DNA of 64,000 nucleotides. Source: Moorella sp. E308F. Lineage in GTDB: Bacteria; Bacillota; DSM-521; Neomoorellales; Neomoorellaceae. The position numbers and the translations under genes are program-made. How positions within the stretch are numbered: the stretch's first letter is position 1; the number at the start of each line of letters is the position of its first letter. Below are positions 24,059 to 33,000 of the stretch, piece by piece. Below the pieces are notes generated by a model that did no database searches, was not told the origin of the DNA, and saw nothing but the letters and a program-made list of their open reading frames with translations. Location of the stretch: positions 1 to 64,000 of the forward strand of contig NZ_BJKN01000004.1 of the NCBI RefSeq assembly GCF_006538365.1. Reading direction: 5' to 3'.

Positions 24059-24471
24059 TGGCTGGTCAGTACACGGGATTACAGAAAACTTATAAAATTA
24101 TGGATGCAGATGGGGTTGCTCTCTATCATGGTGTAACTTATGGTTCTAATAATGATGAATGTGTTAAACCCACTGTAGATAATGCTGTGCCCCTGGGGAT
24201 TGTGACTAATGACGAACGTGTTAATGATCCTTTGCGGGCAGGTGGTGATCAGACGGGGCGTAATGTAGCGGTTCAATTAGAAGGGATTGCAAATCTTCTG
24301 TTAGCTGAACCTGTAGCTTACGGTGGCCGTGTTATCTTGGGAGCTGGTGGTGTTGGCAAAGCCCTTCCGTCTACTCCTGGAACTTATAATGTTATAGGTT
24401 TTGCTGAAAAGAGTGGGGCGGCAGGAGATGTTATTCCTGTTCGCATGAAATACCATGTATTTACTGTTTAA
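24058..24471 (+). CDS. Head decoration protein
   Basis: 137 residues, beta-rich and glycine-rich (YHGVTYGSNNDECVKP, VAYGGRVILGAGGVGKAL). Size and position between protease/scaffold and major capsid fit capsid-stabilising decoration proteins. The ATG overlaps the upstream stop by one base. Confidence 0.7.
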   Translation: MAGQYTGLQKTYKIMDADGVALYHGVTYGSNNDECVKPTVDNAVPLGIVTNDERVNDPLRAGGDQTGRNVAVQLEGIANLLLAEPVAYGGRVILGAGGVGKALPSTPGTYNVIGFAEKSGAAGDVIPVRMKYHVFTV

Positions 24472-24496
24472 TTTAAGTGAAAAGGAGATGAGCTAG

Positions 24497-25459
24497 ATGC
24501 CTACTGTGCAGAAAGTTCATATAGATCAGGCATTAACAAATATTTCAATCGGATATAAAAATGAACAGTATATTGCTGATCAGATTTTCCTTCCTGTTCC
24601 TGTAGGTAAGCAGTCAGATAAATATTATGTTTATGGTAAAGAACGTTTTCGTCAAAATGATGACCGTAGGGCTCCTGGTACGGAAGCTAATGAAATTAAC
24701 TGGACTCTGTCGAATGATCAGTATTATTGTGAAGGACATGCTCTGCGTCATGCAATTCCTGATGAAGAACGCTCCAATGCTGATGATGAGTTCCAGCTTG
24801 AAGCCGATGCTACGGAACTGGTAACGGAAGGTATCCTTTTGAATAAGGAAGTAGATGCCGCCAGCAAACTGCTGGATGCAAGTAATTACGATCCTGGGCT
24901 TTCTATGACTCTTGGTAGTGCAGGTGCCCCTGCAAAGTGGAGTGACTTCACTAATTCTGATCCGCTTAAGGACGTAGCAAAAGCTAAAGAAGCTATTCAT
25001 AAGAAATCGGGTTTGCGGGCAAATACTCTGATTCTTGCGGAGCCTGTGTTTAATGTTCTCCAGATGCATCCGAAGCTGGTGGATATTATTAAATACGTCC
25101 AGCGTGGTATTGTGACTATGGATTTGATGGCGGCGGCTTTTGGGGTAGAAAAAATTCTGGTTGGTTCTGCTCTGAAGTCTACAGCTATGAATCCTGGACA
25201 GGAAGATATTTTAGCTTATATTTGGGGTAATGCCGCTATTCTAGCTTATATCCCGCCCCGTCCTGGAAAAAAGATTCCTGCCTTGGGTTATTCCTTTATG
25301 TGGAATAAAGATGGGCAGGGGGCCGTGCAGGTACGTCAATGGTATGAGCAGGGCCGTAGGGCAACCATCATTGAAGCTGAACGTTGGTATGATCAGAAGA
25401 TTGTTTCTTCGGTGGCTGGCTTCTTGTTTGCGGATTGTGTCACCCCGCTGTCTAATTAA
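24497..25459 (+). CDS. Major capsid protein
   Basis: 320 residues. It follows the protease and decoration genes, has its own AAGGAGATG ribosome binding site, and is closed by a strong terminator. The N-terminal region VHIDQALTNISIGYKNEQYI then FLPVPVGKQSDKYYVYGKE and the later ANTLILAEPVFNVLQMHP match the pattern of HK97-fold capsid proteins with an E-loop and P-domain helix. There is no long N-terminal delta domain, consistent with a separate scaffold. Confidence 0.85.
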   Translation: MPTVQKVHIDQALTNISIGYKNEQYIADQIFLPVPVGKQSDKYYVYGKERFRQNDDRRAPGTEANEINWTLSNDQYYCEGHALRHAIPDEERSNADDEFQLEADATELVTEGILLNKEVDAASKLLDASNYDPGLSMTLGSAGAPAKWSDFTNSDPLKDVAKAKEAIHKKSGLRANTLILAEPVFNVLQMHPKLVDIIKYVQRGIVTMDLMAAAFGVEKILVGSALKSTAMNPGQEDILAYIWGNAAILAYIPPRPGKKIPALGYSFMWNKDGQGAVQVRQWYEQGRRATIIEAERWYDQKIVSSVAGFLFADCVTPLSN

Positions 25460-25492
25460 TTAGTTTTATTGGATAAATTTTATTAAGTAACG

Positions 25493-25535
25493 GGTCGCTA
25501 CTGTGGGCCTGTATCGGCCCGTAGCGACCTTTTTT
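25493..25535 (+). terminator. Intrinsic terminator after major capsid gene
   Basis: GGTCGCTAC pairs with GTAGCGACC, with an inner GGGCC/GGCCC stem, followed by TTTTTT. Confidence 0.93.
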
Positions 25536-25551
25536 ATAGGAGGGATAAGTG

Positions 25552-25881
25552 ATGGCTAAGAAAATGAAAAAAGAAGGTGTTGAAGAAATCTTTAATCAGA
25601 TACAAGAAGGGATTGAAGAAGAAAAAAGTTTAGAGGAAGTTTCGGTACGAGAGGTTAAACTGGGAGTATCAGAACTTCTAGTGGTGGATATTTTACCCGA
25701 AGTACGGCAGGTTGTAGTAGAAAATCTTGGGGGCGGCGATGTGTATGTAGATCCGAAGGCTATTGCCTTTACTCCTGATAAATGTGTTGCTCCTGGTGGG
25801 AAAGTTGTATTTGAGGGTGTGAAAAAAGTATTTTTGGAGGCAACTAGTCGGCCTGTGGTGAAGATTTCCCAGTTTAAGTAG
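25552..25881 (+). CDS. Putative head-associated protein
   Basis: 109 residues from the ATG at 25552 (AGGAGGG upstream). The N-terminus is charged and helical (KKMKKEGVEEIFNQIQEG), and the C-terminal half is beta-rich (QVVVENLGGGDVYVDPKAI...). Position suggests a minor head or head-fibre component. Confidence 0.55.
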   Translation: MAKKMKKEGVEEIFNQIQEGIEEEKSLEEVSVREVKLGVSELLVVDILPEVRQVVVENLGGGDVYVDPKAIAFTPDKCVAPGGKVVFEGVKKVFLEATSRPVVKISQFK

Positions 25882-25892
25882 GGGGCGATAGT

Positions 25893-26315
25893 ATGGATAT
25901 TCTTACTGAAGGATATGAAGATTTGGTTCGTTCCCGATTTGGTGTAGATGACAGTGATTTACCCAACCAAGCTATTAACTCTCCATTAATTGCTGGTTTG
26001 GCAGAAGTAGTAGTAAAAAAGAGAGTGCCTGATTATGCGGCGGCGAGTGAGGAAGATAAGTTATACTTGCAAAATGCAGTAATCGCTTATATTTGTTATC
26101 TATTAGCCCCCTCCATGCCGATGCGGGTAAATGTAGAAGTTCAAACGTTGGATACTCGCTGGAAGAAAGGAAAGGTAGATTGGACGCAGGCGGCTAAAGA
26201 TTTTTTAAATGACTTTGAGTTTTTTTTGTCCCAAATAACGTCTGTATCTGTAGTAATAGCTGACAGTCCTATTTGCGGATTAATTTCAGGTACACGAGAG
26301 CCAATTGGGACTTAG
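25893..26315 (+). CDS. Head-tail connector (adaptor) protein
   Basis: 140 residues, mostly helical: YEDLVRSRFGVDDSDLPNQA then EEDKLYLQNAVIAYICYLL. This resembles gp6/gp15-type adaptors that bind below the portal, and the position after the capsid genes agrees. The last 20 residues are of another character. The next gene starts immediately. Confidence 0.65.
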   Translation: MDILTEGYEDLVRSRFGVDDSDLPNQAINSPLIAGLAEVVVKKRVPDYAAASEEDKLYLQNAVIAYICYLLAPSMPMRVNVEVQTLDTRWKKGKVDWTQAAKDFLNDFEFFLSQITSVSVVIADSPICGLISGTREPIGT

Positions 26316-26939
26316 GTGGTGGCTGGAGTGATACAAGGTAAACGAAAGATAATCTTGAAAGAAGGGGTTCCCGTAGAAGTAATTTCGGTTTTGGGTGGGG
26401 AAGTGCAAACAACAATAGCTTTAGTAGGTAGGGCGAGTAAACAGTTTAATAATACTGCTTCCTTGGAAAGTCATAGACGGGGGCATTTTTTGCCTGAAAT
26501 AACTGTAGACAGTGGTTATATTATTCACAATTTGGTTACTGATGATTATTATATTGTTGTTTCTACTTACGATGAAGTAATAGAAAATCAAAAAGCGGCT
26601 ACTGTCGCCCACATGGTTAGGTCTAATGGGGTTATTGATGTGAGTGGAGAGGTAGAGGTTGCTGATGAGAATGGTAACATTAAAAAGCTGGCTCAAATTA
26701 AATATGCTGATTTGCGGGTATATGCTCAGGGTATTACTTTTGATTTAATGCAGTATCAGCCAGGATTCTTTGCTGATAGCAAGTTTATTCTTTATGCTCC
26801 TGGTGTGGATATAAATATCCTTGATCGGATTGTATTTAAAGTAGGAGGGCGGCAGATACCTTTAAAAGTAACTACAACTGATTATATTAGTTATCCTGGT
26901 CTGGTGTTGATACAGGTTCATGCGGAAACGAGGCGATAA
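26316..26939 (+). CDS. Head-tail joining protein (predicted)
   Basis: 207 residues with a GTG start directly after the upstream stop and no separate ribosome binding site, implying coupling. Beta-rich, with DSGYIIHNLVTDDYYIVVST, typical of head-closure or stopper proteins that judge minor tail and head fit. Assigned by position and fold pattern only. Confidence 0.5.
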   Translation: MVAGVIQGKRKIILKEGVPVEVISVLGGEVQTTIALVGRASKQFNNTASLESHRRGHFLPEITVDSGYIIHNLVTDDYYIVVSTYDEVIENQKAATVAHMVRSNGVIDVSGEVEVADENGNIKKLAQIKYADLRVYAQGITFDLMQYQPGFFADSKFILYAPGVDINILDRIVFKVGGRQIPLKVTTTDYISYPGLVLIQVHAETRR

Positions 26940-26941
26940 AT

Positions 26942-27640
26942 ATGGGCCGTAGAAGTAATAGTTCTTATTTGATGTGGTTTGATCTAAACAGTTATTTACA
27001 TGATTTAGATCAGGCTTTAAAACCTGCTTTACGCCAGATTAGGGATCTTTTGGTGCAGGAAGCTAAACAAGCGGCAAATAGACTGCCTTTTAAAGATAGT
27101 CCTGTCAGGTTGGCGGGAGGCGGTGTTACTAGTGATCGTAAAAGGAAGCAGGCTTTAATAAATTCAATTGTTGGGGATAAGGTAAGTGAGTACCGTTATT
27201 ATGTTTTGCGTACTGCAGTAAAAGCAATGGTTAATAATTTCAAGAACTCTCACATTGGTATTTACTATGAGTTTGGTACAGGTGAAGCTGGTGATGATAT
27301 TCCTCCAAAATGGCGTGATTTAGAAGATCCAAACCCTGCTAGGACAGGGAAAAAGATTGTGTCTCGTGGTCGAGATGTGATGTATCGGTCTGGCCGTGTT
27401 CCTGGTGTATGGCGGGATATGGGTGGTAATATGCGGATAACTGGTTCTCGTTATGCGGGGGGTAGTGGCCCAAAGTTTAGAGAATATATTGGTGAAGATA
27501 TACTTGCTTATTATTGGTTTAGAAATGCTACGACTCATTTAAATGAAGAGGCATTACGAATTTTAAAAGAAGCTGTTAAAAAGGTGCATCCTGGTAAGTA
27601 TTTATCTTTACGCCCTGTTTTTGTGTTGGGTAAGGATTAG
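26942..27640 (+). CDS. HK97 gp10-like tail component
   Basis: 232 residues. The helical N-terminus has a conserved-looking HIGIYYEFGTGEAG motif around residue 101, similar to the YYEFGT pattern of tail-completion (neck) proteins. The C-terminal region has ATTHLNEEALRILKEAVKK, also typical. It sits between stopper and tail terminator. Confidence 0.65.
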   Translation: MGRRSNSSYLMWFDLNSYLHDLDQALKPALRQIRDLLVQEAKQAANRLPFKDSPVRLAGGGVTSDRKRKQALINSIVGDKVSEYRYYVLRTAVKAMVNNFKNSHIGIYYEFGTGEAGDDIPPKWRDLEDPNPARTGKKIVSRGRDVMYRSGRVPGVWRDMGGNMRITGSRYAGGSGPKFREYIGEDILAYYWFRNATTHLNEEALRILKEAVKKVHPGKYLSLRPVFVLGKD

Positions 27641-27652
27641 GGAGGTGGGGTT

Positions 27653-28090
27653 GTGTCAGTTGTTAATTTATATAATGGAATTTATAGGGTATTGGCTAAT
27701 GATGAACAGATATTAAATTATTTGGGGTTATCGTCAGCTTCTACTAATCTTGAAAAAGCTAAACATATCCAGAAAAGGTCAAAACCCCAGGATTTGGTGC
27801 AAAACCTTCCTTTAATAACTTTTTATTCTCCTGGGGGGTTTCGTGATAGTATTAATGATTATGTTTATGGTTCACGTTTTTTCTTTGATATTTATACCAG
27901 TGATGATGTAGAATTGGCCCAAAACATAGCGCAGAGAATATTAGATCTTTTTGAGGGTGAGATTCCTCCCTGGATGGGTGTGGAGAATTTTACCTGTCGG
28001 TTTGAGGATGGTCATGAGAGTGCTGTCGATCTTGCTAATATATACTGTTTTACTATTGAGGTAATAATGTTTATCTCCTTAGCCAAGTAG
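27653..28090 (+). CDS. Tail terminator protein (predicted)
   Basis: 145 residues with a GTG start behind GGGAGGTGGGG. YNGIYRVLANDEQILNYLG, LPLITFYSPGGFRDS and YGSRFFFDIYTSDD fit the alpha/beta fold of phage tail terminators that cap the growing tail tube. The gene precedes the tube protein, as usual. Confidence 0.65.
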   Translation: MSVVNLYNGIYRVLANDEQILNYLGLSSASTNLEKAKHIQKRSKPQDLVQNLPLITFYSPGGFRDSINDYVYGSRFFFDIYTSDDVELAQNIAQRILDLFEGEIPPWMGVENFTCRFEDGHESAVDLANIYCFTIEVIMFISLAK

Positions 28091-28125
28091 CTTGTTAAAC
28101 ATTAAAGAAGTTCGTCTAATCTATT

Positions 28126-28154
28126 TTCGTAGGTAAAGTTGATTGTACTATAAT
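28126..28154 (+). promoter_or_regulatory. Promoter before tail tube gene
   Basis: TTCGTA and a perfect TATAAT (28149-28154) are 17 bases apart. A GTCTAATCTA element lies immediately upstream (28114-28123). It would drive the abundant tube protein. Confidence 0.55.
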
Positions 28155-28194
28155 TGAAAATTAAATAATCTAAATAGTTAAGGAGTGACTAGAG

Positions 28195-29013
28195 ATGGCG
28201 AAGAAGATGATTATTAAAGGCGTGGGTACGTTTATGGCAAAACGCCTTGCCAAGAATGGTGGTATTGAAGTAATTACCCTGGGTACTTTGCAGAATTTGC
28301 GGATTAATTTTAATACTGAAATTGAAGATATTTTTGGCGGTGATGGGCTTTTCCCCATTGATAATCTTGTCAGGTCTAAAACGATTGAAATTACGGCTAC
28401 GGATGCCAAGTTTGATCTGGCCGCTTTGCAGTTGATGATGGGTTCCAGCATCAGGGAGGGAGTTAGTGAGACTCTGTGGGTTTTAGGTGAAGGTCAGACT
28501 GTTGCGGAGAAGATTGGTACGGTTACTGTTGGTTTTGTAGATTTGGATTTTGCATCTACTCTGGCTCCTGATCCTTCCTTTAGTGTGCGATTGAAGGATA
28601 CTAATAAACTTTTGACTCAGGTGCCTTATGCGGCGGATACTGCTCCTGAAGCTGACGAGTTTATGTTTGATGCGACTTCTAAGCAGTTGATTTTTAATCC
28701 CTCTCTTAAAGGGATGGATGTGGTAATTAATTATAAACGGCAGGATACTAATGTAGATGTTGCCGATATTTTGGTAGATGAGGTTCCTTTCCCTGTAAGT
28801 GTGGTTCATCACGGTTCGTTCCTACAAAAAGATGGTACTTATGCAGGTATCGAGACAGAATTGTATGCTTGCAGGGCGCGGGGTACGTTTGCTATTGATA
28901 CTCAGCGGGCGGCGGCTTCGGCCAGTGAGGTGTCGCTAGTAGTTATTGATCCTGAACGAGCTGATGGGAAGCTGGGTTCTGTGAAACTATATGCGGCTAC
29001 TTCGCATGTTTAA
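28195..29013 (+). CDS. Major tail (tube) protein
   Basis: 272 residues. IFGGDGLFPIDNLVRSKTIE followed by ITATDAKFDLAALQLMMGSS is a pattern I associate with tail tube proteins of phages from Gram-positive hosts. It has its own promoter and terminator, consistent with a high-copy product. Position between tail terminator and chaperones agrees. Confidence 0.8.
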   Translation: MAKKMIIKGVGTFMAKRLAKNGGIEVITLGTLQNLRINFNTEIEDIFGGDGLFPIDNLVRSKTIEITATDAKFDLAALQLMMGSSIREGVSETLWVLGEGQTVAEKIGTVTVGFVDLDFASTLAPDPSFSVRLKDTNKLLTQVPYAADTAPEADEFMFDATSKQLIFNPSLKGMDVVINYKRQDTNVDVADILVDEVPFPVSVVHHGSFLQKDGTYAGIETELYACRARGTFAIDTQRAAASASEVSLVVIDPERADGKLGSVKLYAATSHV

Positions 29014-29021
29014 TTGTGGTT

Positions 29022-29090
29022 AAAACTGGCAAGGTAATGAGTGGAAGCTAGGTTTCCCCCTGCCTAGTCCTTGCCTTGCCAGTTTTTCTT
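29022..29090 (+). terminator. Intrinsic terminator after tail tube gene
   Basis: AAAACTGGCAAGG pairs with CCTTGCCAGTTTT over 13 bp, with an inner CTAGG/CCTAG stem. The stem runs into a T-rich TTTTTCTTT tail. Confidence 0.85.
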
Positions 29091-29133
29091 TAGGGGGTTT
29101 GTATAACAAATTAAAGAAAAAATATGACGAAAT

Positions 29134-29143
29134 GTCTATATTA
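29134..29143 (+). promoter_or_regulatory. GTCTA-type element before tail chaperone gene
   Basis: GTCTATATTA lies 31 bases before the ATG and directly after the tube terminator. TATAGT follows at 29146-29151 and may be a -10 box. Confidence 0.4.
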
Positions 29144-29174
29144 AATATAGTAAGGATAGAAGGGGGATTACATA

Positions 29175-29612
29175 ATGACGAAAGAAGAAAAAGAGCTGTT
29201 AGAAAAAGAACATGCAAGTAAAATGAACGCTCAAGCAGTAGAAAGGATAAAACAGGAAGCTCTAACTCAGGTGGAGGCGGAACGAATAGAGGCTGTATTT
29301 TTTGAAGATGATGCAGAAATTATGTTGCGAGATGGTAAGAAATACAAAATTCCTCCTGCCAGCTTGAGAGATGCAAGGAAATTAATGAAATTATTACGGT
29401 CGGTGAATGTAGATGCTATTATTTTAAATTTTGTACCTACGGATGACCCGCAAATAGATCAAAAGCGGGAACAGGATTTATTTGATATTTTATTACTGGC
29501 TTTTAAGTATTATCCTCATATTGATCGTGAATATCTTGACAGGTATGTGGATTTGGATACAGCCCGTAAGATAATAGATATTTTAATTGGGTTGAATGGT
29601 TTAAAAAAATAG
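29175..29612 (+). CDS. Tail assembly chaperone (short form)
   Basis: 145 residues, highly charged N-terminus (KEEKELLEKEHASK) then LRDGKKYKIPPASLRDARKL. It sits directly between tube and tape-measure genes, like lambda gpG and its homologues. It ends ...NGLKK at TAG within a slippery sequence, so ribosomes can continue in the -1 frame (see next entry). Confidence 0.85.
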   Translation: MTKEEKELLEKEHASKMNAQAVERIKQEALTQVEAERIEAVFFEDDAEIMLRDGKKYKIPPASLRDARKLMKLLRSVNVDAIILNFVPTDDPQIDQKREQDLFDILLLAFKYYPHIDREYLDRYVDLDTARKIIDILIGLNGLKK

Positions 29613-29944
29613 AGCGGCGGGAGGGGGAGGATATTGAGGGAACAGAGATAAGGGATGAAGAAACAGACGAGCCTGTTCATTGGGGTGAGGTTTTCTTTAT
29701 TTTACACAAACATTGCCATCTTAATAAGTGGGAAATATGGAATTATACTCTCCCGCAAATTGTGGAGTTAATGAAGGCGGTAAATAGATATATTCGTTTT
29801 GAAGTGGAAACTAGGATGGCTCCATTAGGCATATTTGGGGGGCTTGGAGAGGATACAGTAATAAATAAAGATGTAGATAATGAGTACCAAGAAGCTACAG
29901 AAGAGGATATTATGGCGTTCGCCAGGGCTCTTGGTGGCGGTTAG
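29175..29944 (+). CDS. Tail assembly chaperone, -1 frameshift fusion
   Basis: At 29600-29609 the reading GGT-TTA-AAA-AAA-TAG provides T-TTA-AAA and A-AAA-AAA heptamers. A -1 slip bypasses the stop and continues IERREGEDIEGTEIRDEET... to TAG at 29944, adding about 110 residues with HWGEVFFILHKHCHLNKWE. No ribosome binding site serves this region alone. This is the gpG/gpGT arrangement used to load the tape measure. The fusion level is unknown. Confidence 0.8.
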
Positions 29945-29983
29945 ACCGTTCTGGCTAAACTAAGGTCAGGACGGTATTTTTTT
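29945..29983 (+). terminator. Intrinsic terminator before tape-measure gene
   Basis: ACCGTTCTG pairs with CAGGACGGT (one G-T pair), followed by ATTTTTTT. It would reduce transcription into the tape-measure gene. Confidence 0.85.
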
Positions 29984-30001
29984 GTAAGAAGGTGATAAAG
30001 G

Positions 30002-33000
30002 ATGACTGATCAAATCATAAGCGGAGAAGATTATTCTTTAAAGACACAGATATTAATGGATTTTTCTAGTGCAATTAAAGAAGCAGGAGCTTTTGCAGAT
30101 CAAGTTTCGGATATTGCTACTGCTTTTAGCAATATGTCAAGAGATGTAAAAAATATTAATCTTAAAGTGGCTGATTTAATTAAAGCGGAAATTACTAAGT
30201 GGAATGAGAGCGCGTTATTTGGTAATAAGTTTGATATTGGCAAGACTATTAAAGAAAAAGTGGAGAGGGCTATTGCAACTAATATTGCGAAACGTGATGT
30301 CACTATTACAGGTGGGGCGGGTGAACCGATTCAATTTGCTTTACGTGATAGTGACGTAAGGAAGATAAATACAAAAGTAACGAAAGCCATTCAAGAAGCT
30401 CTTTCTAAATTAGAAATTCAGCCCTTTAATTTACCTGCTTTTCAATTGACGGATCGCCATACAAAACAAATTCAAGCGGAATTTGTTAATAAATTATCGC
30501 AGGCGATAAATGAAGGCATAAATTTTGTTTGGGAGGGGGATAAAAAAAAGAGTTTTTCCCTGACAGTAACTTCGGAGAATATGCAGGCTATGCTGGACGC
30601 CTTTAAGACGAAGTTTTTGTCTTTAATTTCTAATCCTGCCTTTTTTACGTTTGCTGATGTTGAACCTGTAAAAATTGATGTCAGTAAAATGACTGCGGTG
30701 TTAAATAAGATAAGGGATTCTCTAGGTGATATAGATAAGCATTTAAATATTGATTTTGAAGAGTTGCGGAAGCTACCTAATATTGATAAGTCCCTAGCAA
30801 AATTTAGGGAGCATATTCAGATTGTAGTGGCGGAGATTGCTGATATAAATAAGAAAATCAGCGGTCTTTCTACTGGTGTTGATGTGGGCGGGCTCCAGCA
30901 GGTGGGCCAGCAGATTGCGACTTTACGGACGACAATTATTACTAAAATTGGGCAATTATTAAAGGAAATTACTCAACAGGTGGCGACTATACCCGCAGGC
31001 ACTATTGAACAGGCTAAGTACCAGGCGGCTATTGGCAATATTGGCGTGGTATTGAATAACTATGTCCTGGCTCAGATTGATGGGATTATGAAATCGCTGT
31101 TGACGGCGGCGGGGGCGCAACTTGTGAAAGTGCAGGGGAAGGATGTTTATGTAGCTGGTATGAAGCAGTTACAGGAGCGTTTGGTGGCCGCTACTAAGGA
31201 GGCTTTGAAGGGAATTGATTTTAGTAAGTTGGGGATAGATGTAGCCCCTCTACAAAAAATGTTGGATGATTGGAGTGATTCTATAGCTAAAGCCTTACAA
31301 GAGCGGGTGGTGGGGTCGGTAACAAAACTTACTGATGCAATTTTAAGGCTTCAAGGAAGTATAGAGATAAATGTATTTAATTTTATCAATGATTTGGAAA
31401 AGGGTGTGGAAGAATGGTTTAAAAGTCATTCTGATTATAGTGGAATGATACGAGGACAAGATATAGTTGATTATCTTATACCTCGTGTGCAACAAGGTAT
31501 TTTAGATATAATTACCAGTATGGTTCCTGTTTTTGATGCTGGGAAAAAGATACAGGTAACAATACCGTCTGAAGTAATAGAAAAAATCCAAGAAAGTATA
31601 TACGATGTAGTGTTGCAAGAAATAAAGTTAGTGCAAACTACTCCTAAACAGGGTACTAAAAGTGGCATCCAAGAGTTAATTAAGAAGGAGACGGAGAAAC
31701 TAGCGCAACTCCTTATAGAGAGAGCACGGAATATTTTTACGGCCTTAATAGAAGGGGTGTCGGCGGGGAGTTTTATGGTTCTTTCTGCCGAAGAACAGGC
31801 CCAGGTGCAGGCTGGTTTACAGAAGAGTGCGAGAGAAATTATTAATAGTTATCTAGTTGCTCTTCAGAGGGGTTTGGGGACACTAGTAGTTTCGCAGGAG
31901 GTTATCTATCACGTTCAGAGTGAAATGCAACAAGCCGTTGATAAGGCGGTGCAGAAGGTAAAGTTCGAGGTAGGTGAGTTTACTTTAGATATAAATAGCA
32001 TCATTAAAAAAGTGGTTAAAATTGTTGAGGATGCATTGAAGAAAAGTTTAGCTACTTTAGATGTAGGTGTGCCGCAGTGGAATTTAAATATTAATTCTCT
32101 TATTATCCAACCCATTCAACAGGGGTTGCGGCGTTTGTTTGTCGATTTAGGGAAAGAGATAAAGGAACAGTTGGCTATTTCTGTTAAAGGGGAAAATATG
32201 GTAGCACCCGTTAATTTTACGGAGTTATTAATGCCTGTGAATAAGGTTATTAATAATTATTTGCGTGATTATATTAAAACCGTTGTAGGGGTTATAAAAT
32301 CTACGGATAGGATGGCTTCTTTCCAGGCGGTAACTGGTGCTTTGCATCCTGAAGTGCGGCGGGCACTAGCGGCTGAAGCTGAAATGTCGGTGCGGGCGTT
32401 CCAGCGGGCTAATCCCCTGCTTCAGGGAGAAGAGTTCTTGCAAAAAATTATGCGTGAGAATATTAATGCTATCTTTAAGCGTTTCCATGCTGTTTTAACG
32501 AAGAGTGCTACGCAGATTGTAAAAGAATATCAGCAAGCATTGGGAGAAGTGGAAGTAAAGCCTAACTTGGAGGCAGTTTGGGACTTAACACGGAAAATGA
32601 CAGCTTTGCAAGACGCTATTGCGAAAAAAGTAAAGGAGTTGCTGGATGCTCAATTTAAGGCTTTAATGACTGAGATTAAGGAATTAAAGTTATACCCTGC
32701 TAGTATCGGTGCTTATGTTCCTCCTGCTTCTGTTAGACGCAGTGTTGAGAGTACAGCTCGTGGGATGGCTCGTTCTGTGAGTAGTGGACGGGGTGCTTTC
32801 CCTGTCCAGGAAAGGGTTTATGCGGCACCTTATTCCAATATTTTTAGTGAGGGCAGGGGCAGATCGCGTTATATTACTCCTGGTGGAGATACACGGACTT
32901 TTGTGGGTTCAGTAATCAATACGATGCGGTATATTACAGCAGGTATGTTAATGGGTATTCCGATGGGTCTGGTGTATAGTGCTTGGGAATCGGCGCGGCA

